Assembly: GCA_025656895.1 (NCBI GenBank) | Contig: JAHXHF010000165.1 | Span: forward strand, 1 to 9,335 | Reading direction: 5' to 3' | DNA length: 9,335 bases | Origin: a gamma proteobacterium symbiont of Bathyaustriella thionipta | GTDB taxonomy: Bacteria > Pseudomonadota > Gammaproteobacteria > Chromatiales > Chromatiaceae | Shown here: piece by piece, positions 1 through 8,181 of the stretch | How positions within the stretch are numbered: position 1 is the stretch's first letter | Layout of the letters: the number at the start of each line of letters is the position of its first letter | Position numbers and translations under genes: made by a program | The notes under the pieces: generated by a model | The model's input: the letters and a program-made list of their open reading frames with translations, nothing else | Told to the model about the DNA's origin: nothing | Database searches by the model: none

Positions 1-1754
1 TCTACCCCATCATTTACAAAAAAGAACTGATGCGTATTTCGCTGATTACGCTGGAAGTTGATCGCCGCGGTAAAGATGGATTGATTTGCGCCGATAACAT
101 GCGTGCTGATATTACTGTAGCATTTTATCTACGGGTGAATGAAACACCTGAAGATGTTCTGCGAGTGGCCAAGTCCATTGGCGCAGATCGCGCATCCGAC
201 AGAGAGGCCGTTTATCAATTATTTGCCGCCAAATTTTCTGAAGCTTTAAAAACAGTCGGCAAGCAGATTGACTTTGTACAGCTGTTTGAAAACCGCCTGG
301 AATTCCGTGAAAAAATCATAGAGGTGATCGGTGATGATTTGAACGGTTATGTGCTGGAAGATGTTGCCATTGACTACCTGGAACAAACTCCCAAGGCATC
401 ATTGGACCCCAACAATATTCTGGATGCCGAGGGTATTAAAAAGATTACCGAATTAACCGCTGTACAGAATGTGCGCACCAACATACTGGAACGTGATGAA
501 GAACTGGCAATCAAGAAAAAGAATGTGGAAACGGTAGAAGCCATGCTGGAACTGGAACGCCAGCAGTCCGACGCGGAAGCCCGTCAGGAACGTGAAATTG
601 CCACCATTCAGGCACGTGAAGAAGCCGAAACCATCAAGATTCAGGAAGAAGAACGGCAAAAGGCCGAAACCACCACCATTCGCGTGGACCAGGAACTGGC
701 TGTACAGACCGAAAACCAGAAGCGCGAAATTGAAGTGGCCGAACAAAATCGTCAGCGTGCGGTAGTCATTGAAATGGAAAAAGTCACCCGCGCCAAAGAT
801 CTTGAAATTGTTGCGCGTGAACGTGAAGTAGAATTGCAAACCATCGACGCCGAGAAAGCCATCGAAGTTGAAAAGAAAGAAATTGCCAATGTGGTACGTG
901 AACGCGTCATGGTGGACAAGACCGTGGCCATAGAAGAAGAACGCATCAAGGAAGTACGTGAAGTCTCGGAAGCCGACCGCGCCAAACAGGTGCAGGTACT
1001 GGCGGCTGAAGCCGATGCCGATGAAGAAAAGGTCAAACAGGTCAAAGCGGCGGAAGCAGAAGAACTGTCGGCCCGTCACCGTGCCGGTGAAATCACCACC
1101 ATCGCCGAGGCCGAACTGGAGGCCACGGCCAAGGAAGCCGATGGCAAGAAAAAACTGGCCGAAGGCATACAGGCGGAAGAAGCTGCGTCCGGTCTGGCCG
1201 AAGCCCGCGTACAGGAAGCCAAAGCCGATTCACTGGAAAAAGAAGGTCTGGCAGAAGCACGCGTAATTGATGCCAAAGGTGATGCCGAAGCCAAGGTGAT
1301 TGATGCCACCGGTTCCGCCGAAGCAAAAATCATAGATGCCAAAGGTAGCGCCGAAGGTAAAGCCCAGAAGAATGTCGGCATGGCGAAAGCCGATGTCACC
1401 CGCGAGCAGTTCAAGGCGGAAGCCGAAGGTCTGGTGGATAAATTTGAAGCCATGGGCAATATGAGCGACAAGGCACGTGATCACGAAGAATTCCGCATGA
1501 GTCTGGAAACCGCCTTTGAAGAGGCCCTGGCTTCCATCGAAGCCGGCAAGGAAATTGCGAAGGAAAATGCGGATGTATTGGCCAAGGCTCTGGAAGAATC
1601 CAATATCGATATTGTCGGCGGTGAAGGCCATTATTTCGATACCTTTGCCAAATCACTGTCTTTCGGTAAAGCGGTGGATGGTTTTGCCAGTAAAAGCGGG
1701 CTGGTCACCGCGCTGATTGAAAAATATATCGAAAGCCGCGCAAAAGCCGATTAA
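1..1754 (+). CDS. Flotillin / YqiK-like SPFH-domain protein, 5'-truncated by the window edge
   Basis: Partial gene. The frame is open from base 3, and nine codons (YPIIYKKEL) precede the first ATG at 30. That ATG aligns inside the SPFH domain when compared from memory with E. coli YqiK, so it is not the start. The missing N-terminus should hold a transmembrane anchor. Of 583 visible residues, roughly the first 150 are SPFH domain, closing with a DPNNILDAEGIKKIT stretch typical of the flotillin class. The rest is a very long charged coiled coil rich in Ala, Glu and Lys, including 11-residue repeats (1251-1349). The C-terminus (about 1600-1750) is less repetitive and ends ESRAKAD before TAA. 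Flotillins oligomerise at the inner membrane and organise microdomains; that is family knowledge. The gene sits 104 bp upstream of the giant ATPase gene on the same strand, suggesting co-transcription and a shared job. Family assignment is secure; the exact subfamily and partner are inferred. Confidence 0.9.
   Translation, partial: YPIIYKKELMRISLITLEVDRRGKDGLICADNMRADITVAFYLRVNETPEDVLRVAKSIGADRASDREAVYQLFAAKFSEALKTVGKQIDFVQLFENRLEFREKIIEVIGDDLNGYVLEDVAIDYLEQTPKASLDPNNILDAEGIKKITELTAVQNVRTNILERDEELAIKKKNVETVEAMLELERQQSDAEARQEREIATIQAREEAETIKIQEEERQKAETTTIRVDQELAVQTENQKREIEVAEQNRQRAVVIEMEKVTRAKDLEIVAREREVELQTIDAEKAIEVEKKEIANVVRERVMVDKTVAIEEERIKEVREVSEADRAKQVQVLAAEADADEEKVKQVKAAEAEELSARHRAGEITTIAEAELEATAKEADGKKKLAEGIQAEEAASGLAEARVQEAKADSLEKEGLAEARVIDAKGDAEAKVIDATGSAEAKIIDAKGSAEGKAQKNVGMAKADVTREQFKAEAEGLVDKFEAMGNMSDKARDHEEFRMSLETAFEEALASIEAGKEIAKENADVLAKALEESNIDIVGGEGHYFDTFAKSLSFGKAVDGFASKSGLVTALIEKYIESRAKAD
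1251..1349 (+). repeat. Three tandem 11-codon repeats within the flotillin coiled coil
   Basis: Three consecutive 33-bp units encode AEARVIDAKGD (1251-1283), AEAKVIDATGS (1284-1316) and AEAKIIDAKGS (1317-1349), followed by a partial fourth unit, AEGKAQK, to 1370. A related unit, AEARVQEAKAD, lies at 1197-1229, separated by seven residues. An 11-residue (hendecad) period is a known variant of coiled-coil packing, so this is probably a structural segment of the flotillin stalk. The repeats are clear at protein level; synonymous codon differences show they are not fresh DNA duplications. Confidence 0.8.
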
Positions 1755-1845
1755 TACCCGTACAAGCCTCTCCCCACCCCCGGCTCTGAATTGAGCAAAC
1801 CCCGTCACCAATGGGGCCGGGAGGATGAGTGTCAGCACAAGCCAC

Positions 1846-1850
1846 AGGAG
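1846..1850 (+). promoter_or_regulatory. Ribosome binding site deciding the ATPase start
   Basis: AGGAG lies 8 nt before the ATG at 1859, an ideal Shine-Dalgarno spacing. A competing start, GTG at 1829 in the same frame, has GGAGG at 1820-1824 but only 4 nt of spacing. The ATG is therefore preferred; the GTG would add ten residues (VSAQATGAQH) with no recognisable content. Confidence 0.6.
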
Positions 1851-1858
1851 CCCAGCAC

Positions 1859-4800
1859 ATGCCCCAGCAGGACAAGGCCACCACCACTGTAGATAACGCT
1901 GTTGCCGAAGGCGGAGCTTATGAGGTCATTCGCAAACGCCTGCTGAAACAGGGTAAGCAACTGTCCGCGTCGGTACAAAAACTGAATACAGCACGTTTGC
2001 AGGAATTCGGTTCATCTGAAATGAAAGTAGCCGCGCGGGTACGGGTGCGTACTGAAAACAACTGTGTGGCCCGGGATATTGTGCAGGTGGGTGATGCTCT
2101 GCTATTCGGCTATAACGTTTTCATCGGTCTGAAAAAAGAAACCCGTATATCGGATGTGTTCGCGCTGTTCAGTGCCAGCCACACGGATGATGGCTATCAA
2201 ATCGAGCCGCTGCCCCTGCAAGACAGTTTTCTGGCAGAAAAAGATTTTGTACGTGATTTTGATGAGCTGTACCGCTATTACAAACATACCCGCCTGGTAC
2301 AGCTGACGGTCAAAGACAGCAAGTTACTGGCAGGTTTTCAGATTGGTGAACGACTGGAAGATATCCGGGTTTTTCGCTGGTCGGTTTCTGCTGATGGCAG
2401 CCAGATCAAATACATCGACAATCGCGGCGAACGTGATATTCAACTACCACCCGCCTATGATTTTGAATGGATAGAAACCAGCCGTGAAAATCAGGTGGGT
2501 GGCTCTCATCCGCATGTCAGCATACTGGACAAGGTGTTTGTTGAAACCGTGGGTGGTGATCTCACCATCAAGGTTGAAAACAATACCCGTGATGGGCTCG
2601 GCATCTACCGTGAAGCGGTCGAGGATAAAACCCAGTCACTGGATGATGCCGACATTCATTATGCCGAAATCGGCGCTTTGATTCTGCTGAAAATCAGACC
2701 CTATCGTGAGCAACAATGGCGCTATCTGATTTTTAACAGCGAAACCCGGCAAGTACTGCGCATGGATGCCATCGGCAGTTCCTGCGTGCAGTTGCCGGAA
2801 GACCACGGCATTATTTTTCCCGGTGGCTATTATCTGCAAAACGGTGAATACAAAACCTATGACGGCCGTGCCGAGGGTCTGCATTTCAAATGCGCCATCC
2901 GTTCACCCAACGGTGAAGATTTTCTGTATATTTTTTATGCGCCAGCCAGCGGCCAGGTATCTCTGCTGGCTTATAACCTGATTGATAAAAGCCTGCAAAA
3001 CCCTATTCGCGGAAACGGCTATGCCCTTTCCCGGGCCGGTCGGCTGATTATTTTCTCCAGCCAGGATGAACCCACCCGCATCCACCCCATGCAGATTTGG
3101 GAAACGCCCTATGTCAGTGACGAATACGCCAGCCAGGCTCCCGCCAGCCAAAGCTTTCTGGGACGTATCGGCAATGCCGAACTGGTACGCGGCATTTCCG
3201 ATTTATACAGCCTGTGTCGCCTGATTGAAGAACAGGAAGTATCGGTTCAGCGTTACAACGCACTAAGCAAAATGGCCCGCACCATGTTCGACAGTCATTA
3301 CTGGGTTGAAGATGAGAGTCTTGCTCCCACGGCTGAACGCTTACGTGATATTTCCGCTACGGCCGAACTGGTCATTGATGAGTTCGAAAAAGTAGAGAGC
3401 ATCCGCCAGCAATCATTCAAGGCCATTCAACAGGCGGAACGGGATCAGCAGGACATTCTGCGTTCCATTCAACCCGACAGCTGGACTACAGCCGAGGATT
3501 TTGTCAACGCGCTCAATCAACTGCGTCATCAGCGCGGCCATCTGGTCACGCTGAATGATTATCGTTATATCGACCTGCCACGCATCGGCGAACTGGATGA
3601 CGAACTGGCCGGGGCACAGAACAGGCTGGGTATGAGCACGGTTGAGTTTCTGGCTGGTGAAAAAGCACTTGTACCCTATCTGCACAAAATTGACCAACTG
3701 GATAAAGAACGGCAACAGGCCGATACCGTTGCGCAGTTACAACCCATCATCGACACAGTTGAAAACATGGCCAGCGGGCTGGATATGTTGTCTGAATTAA
3801 TGGCTACATTGAAGGTTGAAGATGCCACCGTGCGCACACGCATCATTGATGCTATTTCAGAAGTGTATGCCAAACTGAACCAAAGCCGGGCACGCGCGGC
3901 CAACAAGAAAAAAGGCCTGGGATCGGAAGAAGCCAGCGCGCAGTTTTCCGCGCAGTTCAAACTATTCTCGCAAAGTATCAATAATGCCCTGGGCATGGCC
4001 ACCACCCCGCAGCGCTGTGATGAACAATTGTCACGCCTGCTGGTGCAACTGGAAGAACTGGAAAGCCAGTTCAGCGATTACGAGCAGTTTCTGTCCGACA
4101 TCATGGCGCAGCGTGATGAGGTATATGAAACTTTTGAAGGCCACAAACAACAACTGCTGGATGATCGCCAACGCAAGGCACAAGCGGTCAATGACGCAGC
4201 CACGCGCATTCTGGCCAGTATCGAACGACGCTCCTTACAATTCACACAGGCCGATGAACTGAATACCTATTTTGCCTCGGATGCGCTGGTATTGAAGGTG
4301 CGGGAACTGGTTGAACGCCTGCGTGAGCTGGAAAGCAATGTACAGGCGGATGACATTGAATCCCGCTTCAAGGCCGGCAAGGAACAGGCACTGCGCTCAC
4401 TGCGTGACAAAAGCGATATTTTTGAAGACGGCGGACAGGTCATCAAACTGGGGCCACGCCACCGTTTCAGCGTCAACACCCGGGAACTGGATTTAACCAT
4501 CATCCCGCGTGATGACAGCCTCAGCATTCATCTGACCGGCACAAAGTTCTACGCGCCTGTGCAAAACCCTGAACTGGAATCGCTGCGTCCCTACTGGGAT
4601 TTATCACTGGATTCCGAAACCCCTGAACTGTACCGGGGCGAATATCTGGCCGCTGAACTACTGCGCGCGGTTGAAAACGGTGAGCACGAGCTGACCATGC
4701 AGGCCTTGCGCCAGGCGGCCACCAGTATGGAAACCCTGCTGCCGGTTGTACGCCGCTTTGCCGCCCCCCGTTACCGCGAGGGCTATAGCAAAGGCATACA

Positions 4801-7309
4801 CGACCATGATGCCAGCCTGATCCTGATGCAATTGTTAGCCGCACTGGAACGCGCCGATTTACTGCGTTTTGATCCGCTGTGCCGCGGGCTGGCACAGATA
4901 TTCTGGGCCAATCTGCAAGCTCCGCAGGTTCAGCAAAGCTTTCAGTTTAAGCATGAAAGCTGGAGATTACGGGCGCAATCCGCGCAGCAAATGCAGCAGA
5001 TTTTTGTCAATGATACAGCCACTCGCTTACTGGTTGAGGAAATACAGTCAGCCCTCAGGCAGTTCATCAAGCTTCACCCCATCGCTGTCAGTGAACTGGA
5101 TATGGAGCGTGCCAGTAGCTATCTGGTGGCCGAGTTGAGCCGCGAATCCTGCCGTTTTATCGGCAGCCGCTACGCCGCCCAACTGGTTGAGGAACTGAAA
5201 AACTCACTGGATAACAGCAGTTGGCGACAATACCAGGAATCACTGGACAAGCTTAGTGGCCAGGTTGCCGATCGCTGGAATTTGACTCAGGCCTGGCTGC
5301 AAGCCCTGATTGAAAGTCGCTCTTTGCAGGCCTTGCAACGCTATATCCCGGAAGCCATCGGCCTGTTAAATGCCGATGAACGCATCGAACGCCGCGCGAC
5401 CGAGGTAGACGTTGAATTACAGGTTTCCGGCCTGCTGGGTGAACACCCGCTGATTGAAAAACAAAGTCTGTCATTCGCACTGGATACCTTTTTGCAACGT
5501 ATGCAGCAACAGCGTACAGTCACCCTGCCCGCCTATCATCGTTATCTGCAGATTCGCCAGCAGGTGATGGCGGAAGAAAAACAGGCACTGCGGCTGGATG
5601 AATTCCGTGCCAGACCTTTAAGTTCCTTTGTGCGAAATCGCCTCATCAATGATGCTTATTTACCTGTTATTGGCGACAATCTGGCCAAGCAAATGGGTAC
5701 AGTGGGCGAAAACCGGCGCACCGATCTGATGGGATTATTGATGATGATCTCGCCGCCCGGCTACGGCAAAACCACCCTGATGGAATATGTCGCCAACCGT
5801 CTGGGCCTGATTTTCATGAAGATCAACTGTCCGGCATTGGGGCATGATGTGCTGTCGCTGGACCCCGCGCAGGCACCCAACGCTACTGCAAAGCAGGAAC
5901 TGGTCAAGCTCAATCTGGCCCTGGAAATGGGGAATAATGTCATGCTGTATCTGGATGACATTCAGCACACCCACGCGGAATTTCTGCAAAAATTCATTTC
6001 TTTATGCGACGGCACCCGCCGTATTGAAGGTGTCTGGAAAGGCCGCAGCAAAACCTATGACATGCGCGGGCGCAAGTTTTGCGTGGTGATGGCCGGTAAT
6101 CCCTACACCGAATCCGGCGAAGCCTTCAAAGTACCGGATATGCTCGCCAACCGTGCCGACATCTACAATCTGGGCGACATCCTGGGCGGCATGGATGAGC
6201 AATTTGCTTCCAGTTATATTGAAAATGCGCTCACCTCCAATCCGGTACTGGAACCACTGGCACTGCGTGAGATGGAGGATGTTTACAAACTGATGGAGAT
6301 GGCGCGCGGCAGGAATATTGCCAGCACCGACCTGTCACATCAATATAGCGGCGCTGAAATCAACGAGATCAGCCGTGTCCTGAAAAAGCTTTTTCAAGTG
6401 CAAAAAATCGTGCTGGCCGTCAACCAGCAATACATTGTTTCCGCCGCGCAGAATGACCGCTACCGCACCGAACCCGTATTCAAACTGCAAGGCAGTTACC
6501 GTAATATGAACAAGATGGCGGAAAAGGTCTCGGCCGTGATGAATGACGAGGAGCTCATGCAAATGATTTCCGATCATTATCTGGGTGAAGCGCAGCTGTT
6601 AACCTCCGGCGCTGAAGAAAACCTGTTGAAACTGGCCGAATTACGCGGCAACCAGACCGATGAAGAGAAACAACGCTGGCACAAGATTCTGGATGACTAC
6701 CGCCGCAATCAGGCCATGGGGGGTGACGAGGCCGATACCGGCAACAAACTGGTCGGACAACTGCTTTCCATCAATGACAATCTGTCACAAATGGGACAGC
6801 AACTGAAACAGGGCTTTGTTGACGATGCCGATTCCGCCACTCAACTACAGGGCAAACTGCAGGCTATCAATGACAGCCTGTCACAACTGGCACCGTTACT
6901 GGAACAGGGTTTCAAGAGCGATAATGACGAGCGCAAGCAGGAACAGCTGGTTGAGGCTCTTGGCCAGATCGCTCACGGCCTGTCTGACTTTTCCTATCAG
7001 GTCGAAGTCATCAATGAGCCGGTTCCCGGTATCGACAAATTACTCACCGCCATTGCCGATGTATTTGAAAAGAGCATTCACCCGCTGATTCTTTCCATGG
7101 ATGGCAAACTGTCCATTGACCTCAGAACCCAGGAAAATATTGGAGAAGTGGCTGAAGCACTACGTGATTTACGCGGAGAAATGCGCACCATAACCCGCTC
7201 GGACGGTCACCTGATGAGTGATGCTGTTCTGGATAACAAGCCGGTTATTGCCAGCAAAAAACACTCCACTAAAAAAAGACCTTCGAGAAAAAAAGCAGTT
7301 AAAAAATAG
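1859..7309 (+). CDS. Giant AAA+ ATPase of the DUF3686 / 'DNA repair ATPase' family
   Basis: A 1816-residue protein from the preferred ATG (1826 if GTG 1829 is used). Layout: short leader and a conserved-looking AVAEGGAYEVIRKRL segment near residue 20; a beta-rich region to about 420, possibly propeller-like; a long charged coiled coil at about 447-855; a small beta segment at about 863-901; a helical region to about 1250; an AAA+ core at about 1260-1550; helical repeats at 1631-1685; and a Lys/Arg-rich tail at 1798-1816. In the AAA+ core, Walker A is SPPGYGKTT with K1304, Walker B is LYLDDI with D1366 and D1367, sensor 1 is AGN with N1414, and R1432 in LANRAD is a candidate arginine finger. 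No signal peptide or membrane helix is evident, so it is probably cytoplasmic. It follows a flotillin gene, suggesting the ATPase works at a flotillin-organised membrane site. Membership in the DUF3686 family is recalled from its motifs, not searched. The repair label is a database name, and substrate and partners are unknown. Confidence 0.85.
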   Translation: MPQQDKATTTVDNAVAEGGAYEVIRKRLLKQGKQLSASVQKLNTARLQEFGSSEMKVAARVRVRTENNCVARDIVQVGDALLFGYNVFIGLKKETRISDVFALFSASHTDDGYQIEPLPLQDSFLAEKDFVRDFDELYRYYKHTRLVQLTVKDSKLLAGFQIGERLEDIRVFRWSVSADGSQIKYIDNRGERDIQLPPAYDFEWIETSRENQVGGSHPHVSILDKVFVETVGGDLTIKVENNTRDGLGIYREAVEDKTQSLDDADIHYAEIGALILLKIRPYREQQWRYLIFNSETRQVLRMDAIGSSCVQLPEDHGIIFPGGYYLQNGEYKTYDGRAEGLHFKCAIRSPNGEDFLYIFYAPASGQVSLLAYNLIDKSLQNPIRGNGYALSRAGRLIIFSSQDEPTRIHPMQIWETPYVSDEYASQAPASQSFLGRIGNAELVRGISDLYSLCRLIEEQEVSVQRYNALSKMARTMFDSHYWVEDESLAPTAERLRDISATAELVIDEFEKVESIRQQSFKAIQQAERDQQDILRSIQPDSWTTAEDFVNALNQLRHQRGHLVTLNDYRYIDLPRIGELDDELAGAQNRLGMSTVEFLAGEKALVPYLHKIDQLDKERQQADTVAQLQPIIDTVENMASGLDMLSELMATLKVEDATVRTRIIDAISEVYAKLNQSRARAANKKKGLGSEEASAQFSAQFKLFSQSINNALGMATTPQRCDEQLSRLLVQLEELESQFSDYEQFLSDIMAQRDEVYETFEGHKQQLLDDRQRKAQAVNDAATRILASIERRSLQFTQADELNTYFASDALVLKVRELVERLRELESNVQADDIESRFKAGKEQALRSLRDKSDIFEDGGQVIKLGPRHRFSVNTRELDLTIIPRDDSLSIHLTGTKFYAPVQNPELESLRPYWDLSLDSETPELYRGEYLAAELLRAVENGEHELTMQALRQAATSMETLLPVVRRFAAPRYREGYSKGIHDHDASLILMQLLAALERADLLRFDPLCRGLAQIFWANLQAPQVQQSFQFKHESWRLRAQSAQQMQQIFVNDTATRLLVEEIQSALRQFIKLHPIAVSELDMERASSYLVAELSRESCRFIGSRYAAQLVEELKNSLDNSSWRQYQESLDKLSGQVADRWNLTQAWLQALIESRSLQALQRYIPEAIGLLNADERIERRATEVDVELQVSGLLGEHPLIEKQSLSFALDTFLQRMQQQRTVTLPAYHRYLQIRQQVMAEEKQALRLDEFRARPLSSFVRNRLINDAYLPVIGDNLAKQMGTVGENRRTDLMGLLMMISPPGYGKTTLMEYVANRLGLIFMKINCPALGHDVLSLDPAQAPNATAKQELVKLNLALEMGNNVMLYLDDIQHTHAEFLQKFISLCDGTRRIEGVWKGRSKTYDMRGRKFCVVMAGNPYTESGEAFKVPDMLANRADIYNLGDILGGMDEQFASSYIENALTSNPVLEPLALREMEDVYKLMEMARGRNIASTDLSHQYSGAEINEISRVLKKLFQVQKIVLAVNQQYIVSAAQNDRYRTEPVFKLQGSYRNMNKMAEKVSAVMNDEELMQMISDHYLGEAQLLTSGAEENLLKLAELRGNQTDEEKQRWHKILDDYRRNQAMGGDEADTGNKLVGQLLSINDNLSQMGQQLKQGFVDDADSATQLQGKLQAINDSLSQLAPLLEQGFKSDNDERKQEQLVEALGQIAHGLSDFSYQVEVINEPVPGIDKLLTAIADVFEKSIHPLILSMDGKLSIDLRTQENIGEVAEALRDLRGEMRTITRSDGHLMSDAVLDNKPVIASKKHSTKKRPSRKKAVKK
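6749..6913 (+). repeat. Two 32-residue-period repeats near the ATPase C-terminus
   Basis: Residues 1631-1653 (LVGQLLSINDNLSQ...LKQGF) and 1663-1685 (LQGKLQAINDSLSQ...LEQGF) align without gaps at a spacing of exactly 32 residues (96 bp). Shared positions include IND, LSQ and QGF. The hydrophobic spacing suggests amphipathic helices, possibly an oligomerisation or partner-binding hairpin. Codons differ between copies, so the duplication is old. Confidence 0.75.
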
Positions 7310-7314
7310 TCGTT

Positions 7315-8181
7315 TTATAATCCCAGGGCTTGCTGATCCGGATCAAAACCACGCGCATGCCAGTCCAGTTCATCCAGTAATGGATTGCGCTCAAAGACCA
7401 TATCCAGCCGGGTGCGTTGCAGCATAACCAGGGTGGGCTGTATTGAAGTGGGCCAGTGAACCGCTCTATCCACTATCCAGGCCGGCAGCGGCAGGAAAAC
7501 CGGTTTTTTTGCCAGCGTTGCGTAGATTCGGCTTACCATCTGACGATAATTCAGTATTTCTCCACCAGCGGCTACAAACACCTGCCTGCCTTTTGTTTCC
7601 GTCTGCATAAGCCTGATCACCAGTGAAGCCAGATCTTCCACATGTACCGGCTGGCGCAAACCGCTGAGACCGCGATAGGACGGAAAAATACGCTGTGATG
7701 CCGCCCACCGGGCAATGCGGCTTACATTCCTGTCGCGCCCGGCCCCCCAGATCAGGGTTGGGCGAATAATACTCAGGCTGATATTTCGGGACTCACAGAA
7801 TGTCAGCAGTTGTTGTTCTGCCCGGGCTATGGATTGAATCAACTCACTTTCGACGCGGTTCGGCGAATACTTTTTGGTCAGAACACTGCTGGTGCTGAAG
7901 GCGATTATCTGCCGGATATGGCTGGATTTCAGTTCCTTCAGTTCCGCTGCCAGTAATGGCAAACCGGCCATGTGTACCAGCCTGTCGGCCGATTTCATCA
8001 GCCCGGCCAGCACACCCGCTGTCGAAAAATCGGCCTGCAGCCAGTCGATTCCAGACATTTTATTTTGTCGCTGACGGGAAACCGCGCTAACCGCTGTATC
8101 TGCCTGACTTTGCAGGGCCGACAGAAGCGCCATTCCTGATGGGCTGCTGGCTCCTGTCAACAGAATTCGGGTAGCTTTCAT
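7315..8181 (-). CDS. Atypical extended SDR, NAD-dependent epimerase/dehydratase-like
   Basis: A 288-residue Rossmann-fold protein. The N-terminus ILLTGASSPSG (6-16) matches the TGxxGxxG nucleotide-binding motif of extended SDRs. VHMAG (69-73), the STSS strand (96-99), RPTLIWGAGRD (140-150) and VHVEDLA (179-185) follow in the expected order. Length is near the short end of sugar-nucleotide epimerases and dehydratases. The usual Tyr-x-x-x-Lys pair is not visible: the equivalent helix reads SELIQSIARAEQQL (112-125), with Gln and Arg in the likely positions. It may therefore be a binding or regulatory protein, or a differently working enzyme. The ATG overlaps the TGA of the glycosyltransferase gene by 4 bp (8178-8181), and no good Shine-Dalgarno precedes it, so translation is probably coupled. 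Context suggests surface-polysaccharide sugar metabolism. The substrate cannot be named. The C-terminus lies 5 bp from the convergent ATPase stop codon. Confidence 0.88.
   Translation of the reverse strand: MKATRILLTGASSPSGMALLSALQSQADTAVSAVSRQRQNKMSGIDWLQADFSTAGVLAGLMKSADRLVHMAGLPLLAAELKELKSSHIRQIIAFSTSSVLTKKYSPNRVESELIQSIARAEQQLLTFCESRNISLSIIRPTLIWGAGRDRNVSRIARWAASQRIFPSYRGLSGLRQPVHVEDLASLVIRLMQTETKGRQVFVAAGGEILNYRQMVSRIYATLAKKPVFLPLPAWIVDRAVHWPTSIQPTLVMLQRTRLDMVFERNPLLDELDWHARGFDPDQQALGL

Noticed and set aside
30..32. ATG at 30 as the flotillin start
   Set aside because: The frame is open to the window edge, and the residue falls inside the SPFH domain when compared with YqiK-type proteins, so the true start is upstream.
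453..1079. Long open frames on the - strand opposite the flotillin gene, including one of 208 codons
   Set aside because: Low-complexity Phe/Gly-rich products mirror the Glu/Ala/Lys codons of the coiled coil on the other strand; no ribosome binding site or family resemblance.
4521..4895. 124-codon - strand open frame inside the ATPase gene
   Set aside because: It is a shadow of the ATPase reading frame, with an Arg/Pro-rich composition and no family features.
7334..7345. Perfect 12-bp palindrome TGATCCGGATCA near the convergent stops, considered as a terminator or operator
   Set aside because: It lies in the SDR coding sequence (DPDQ codons), has no loop or following T-run, and is short enough to arise by chance.
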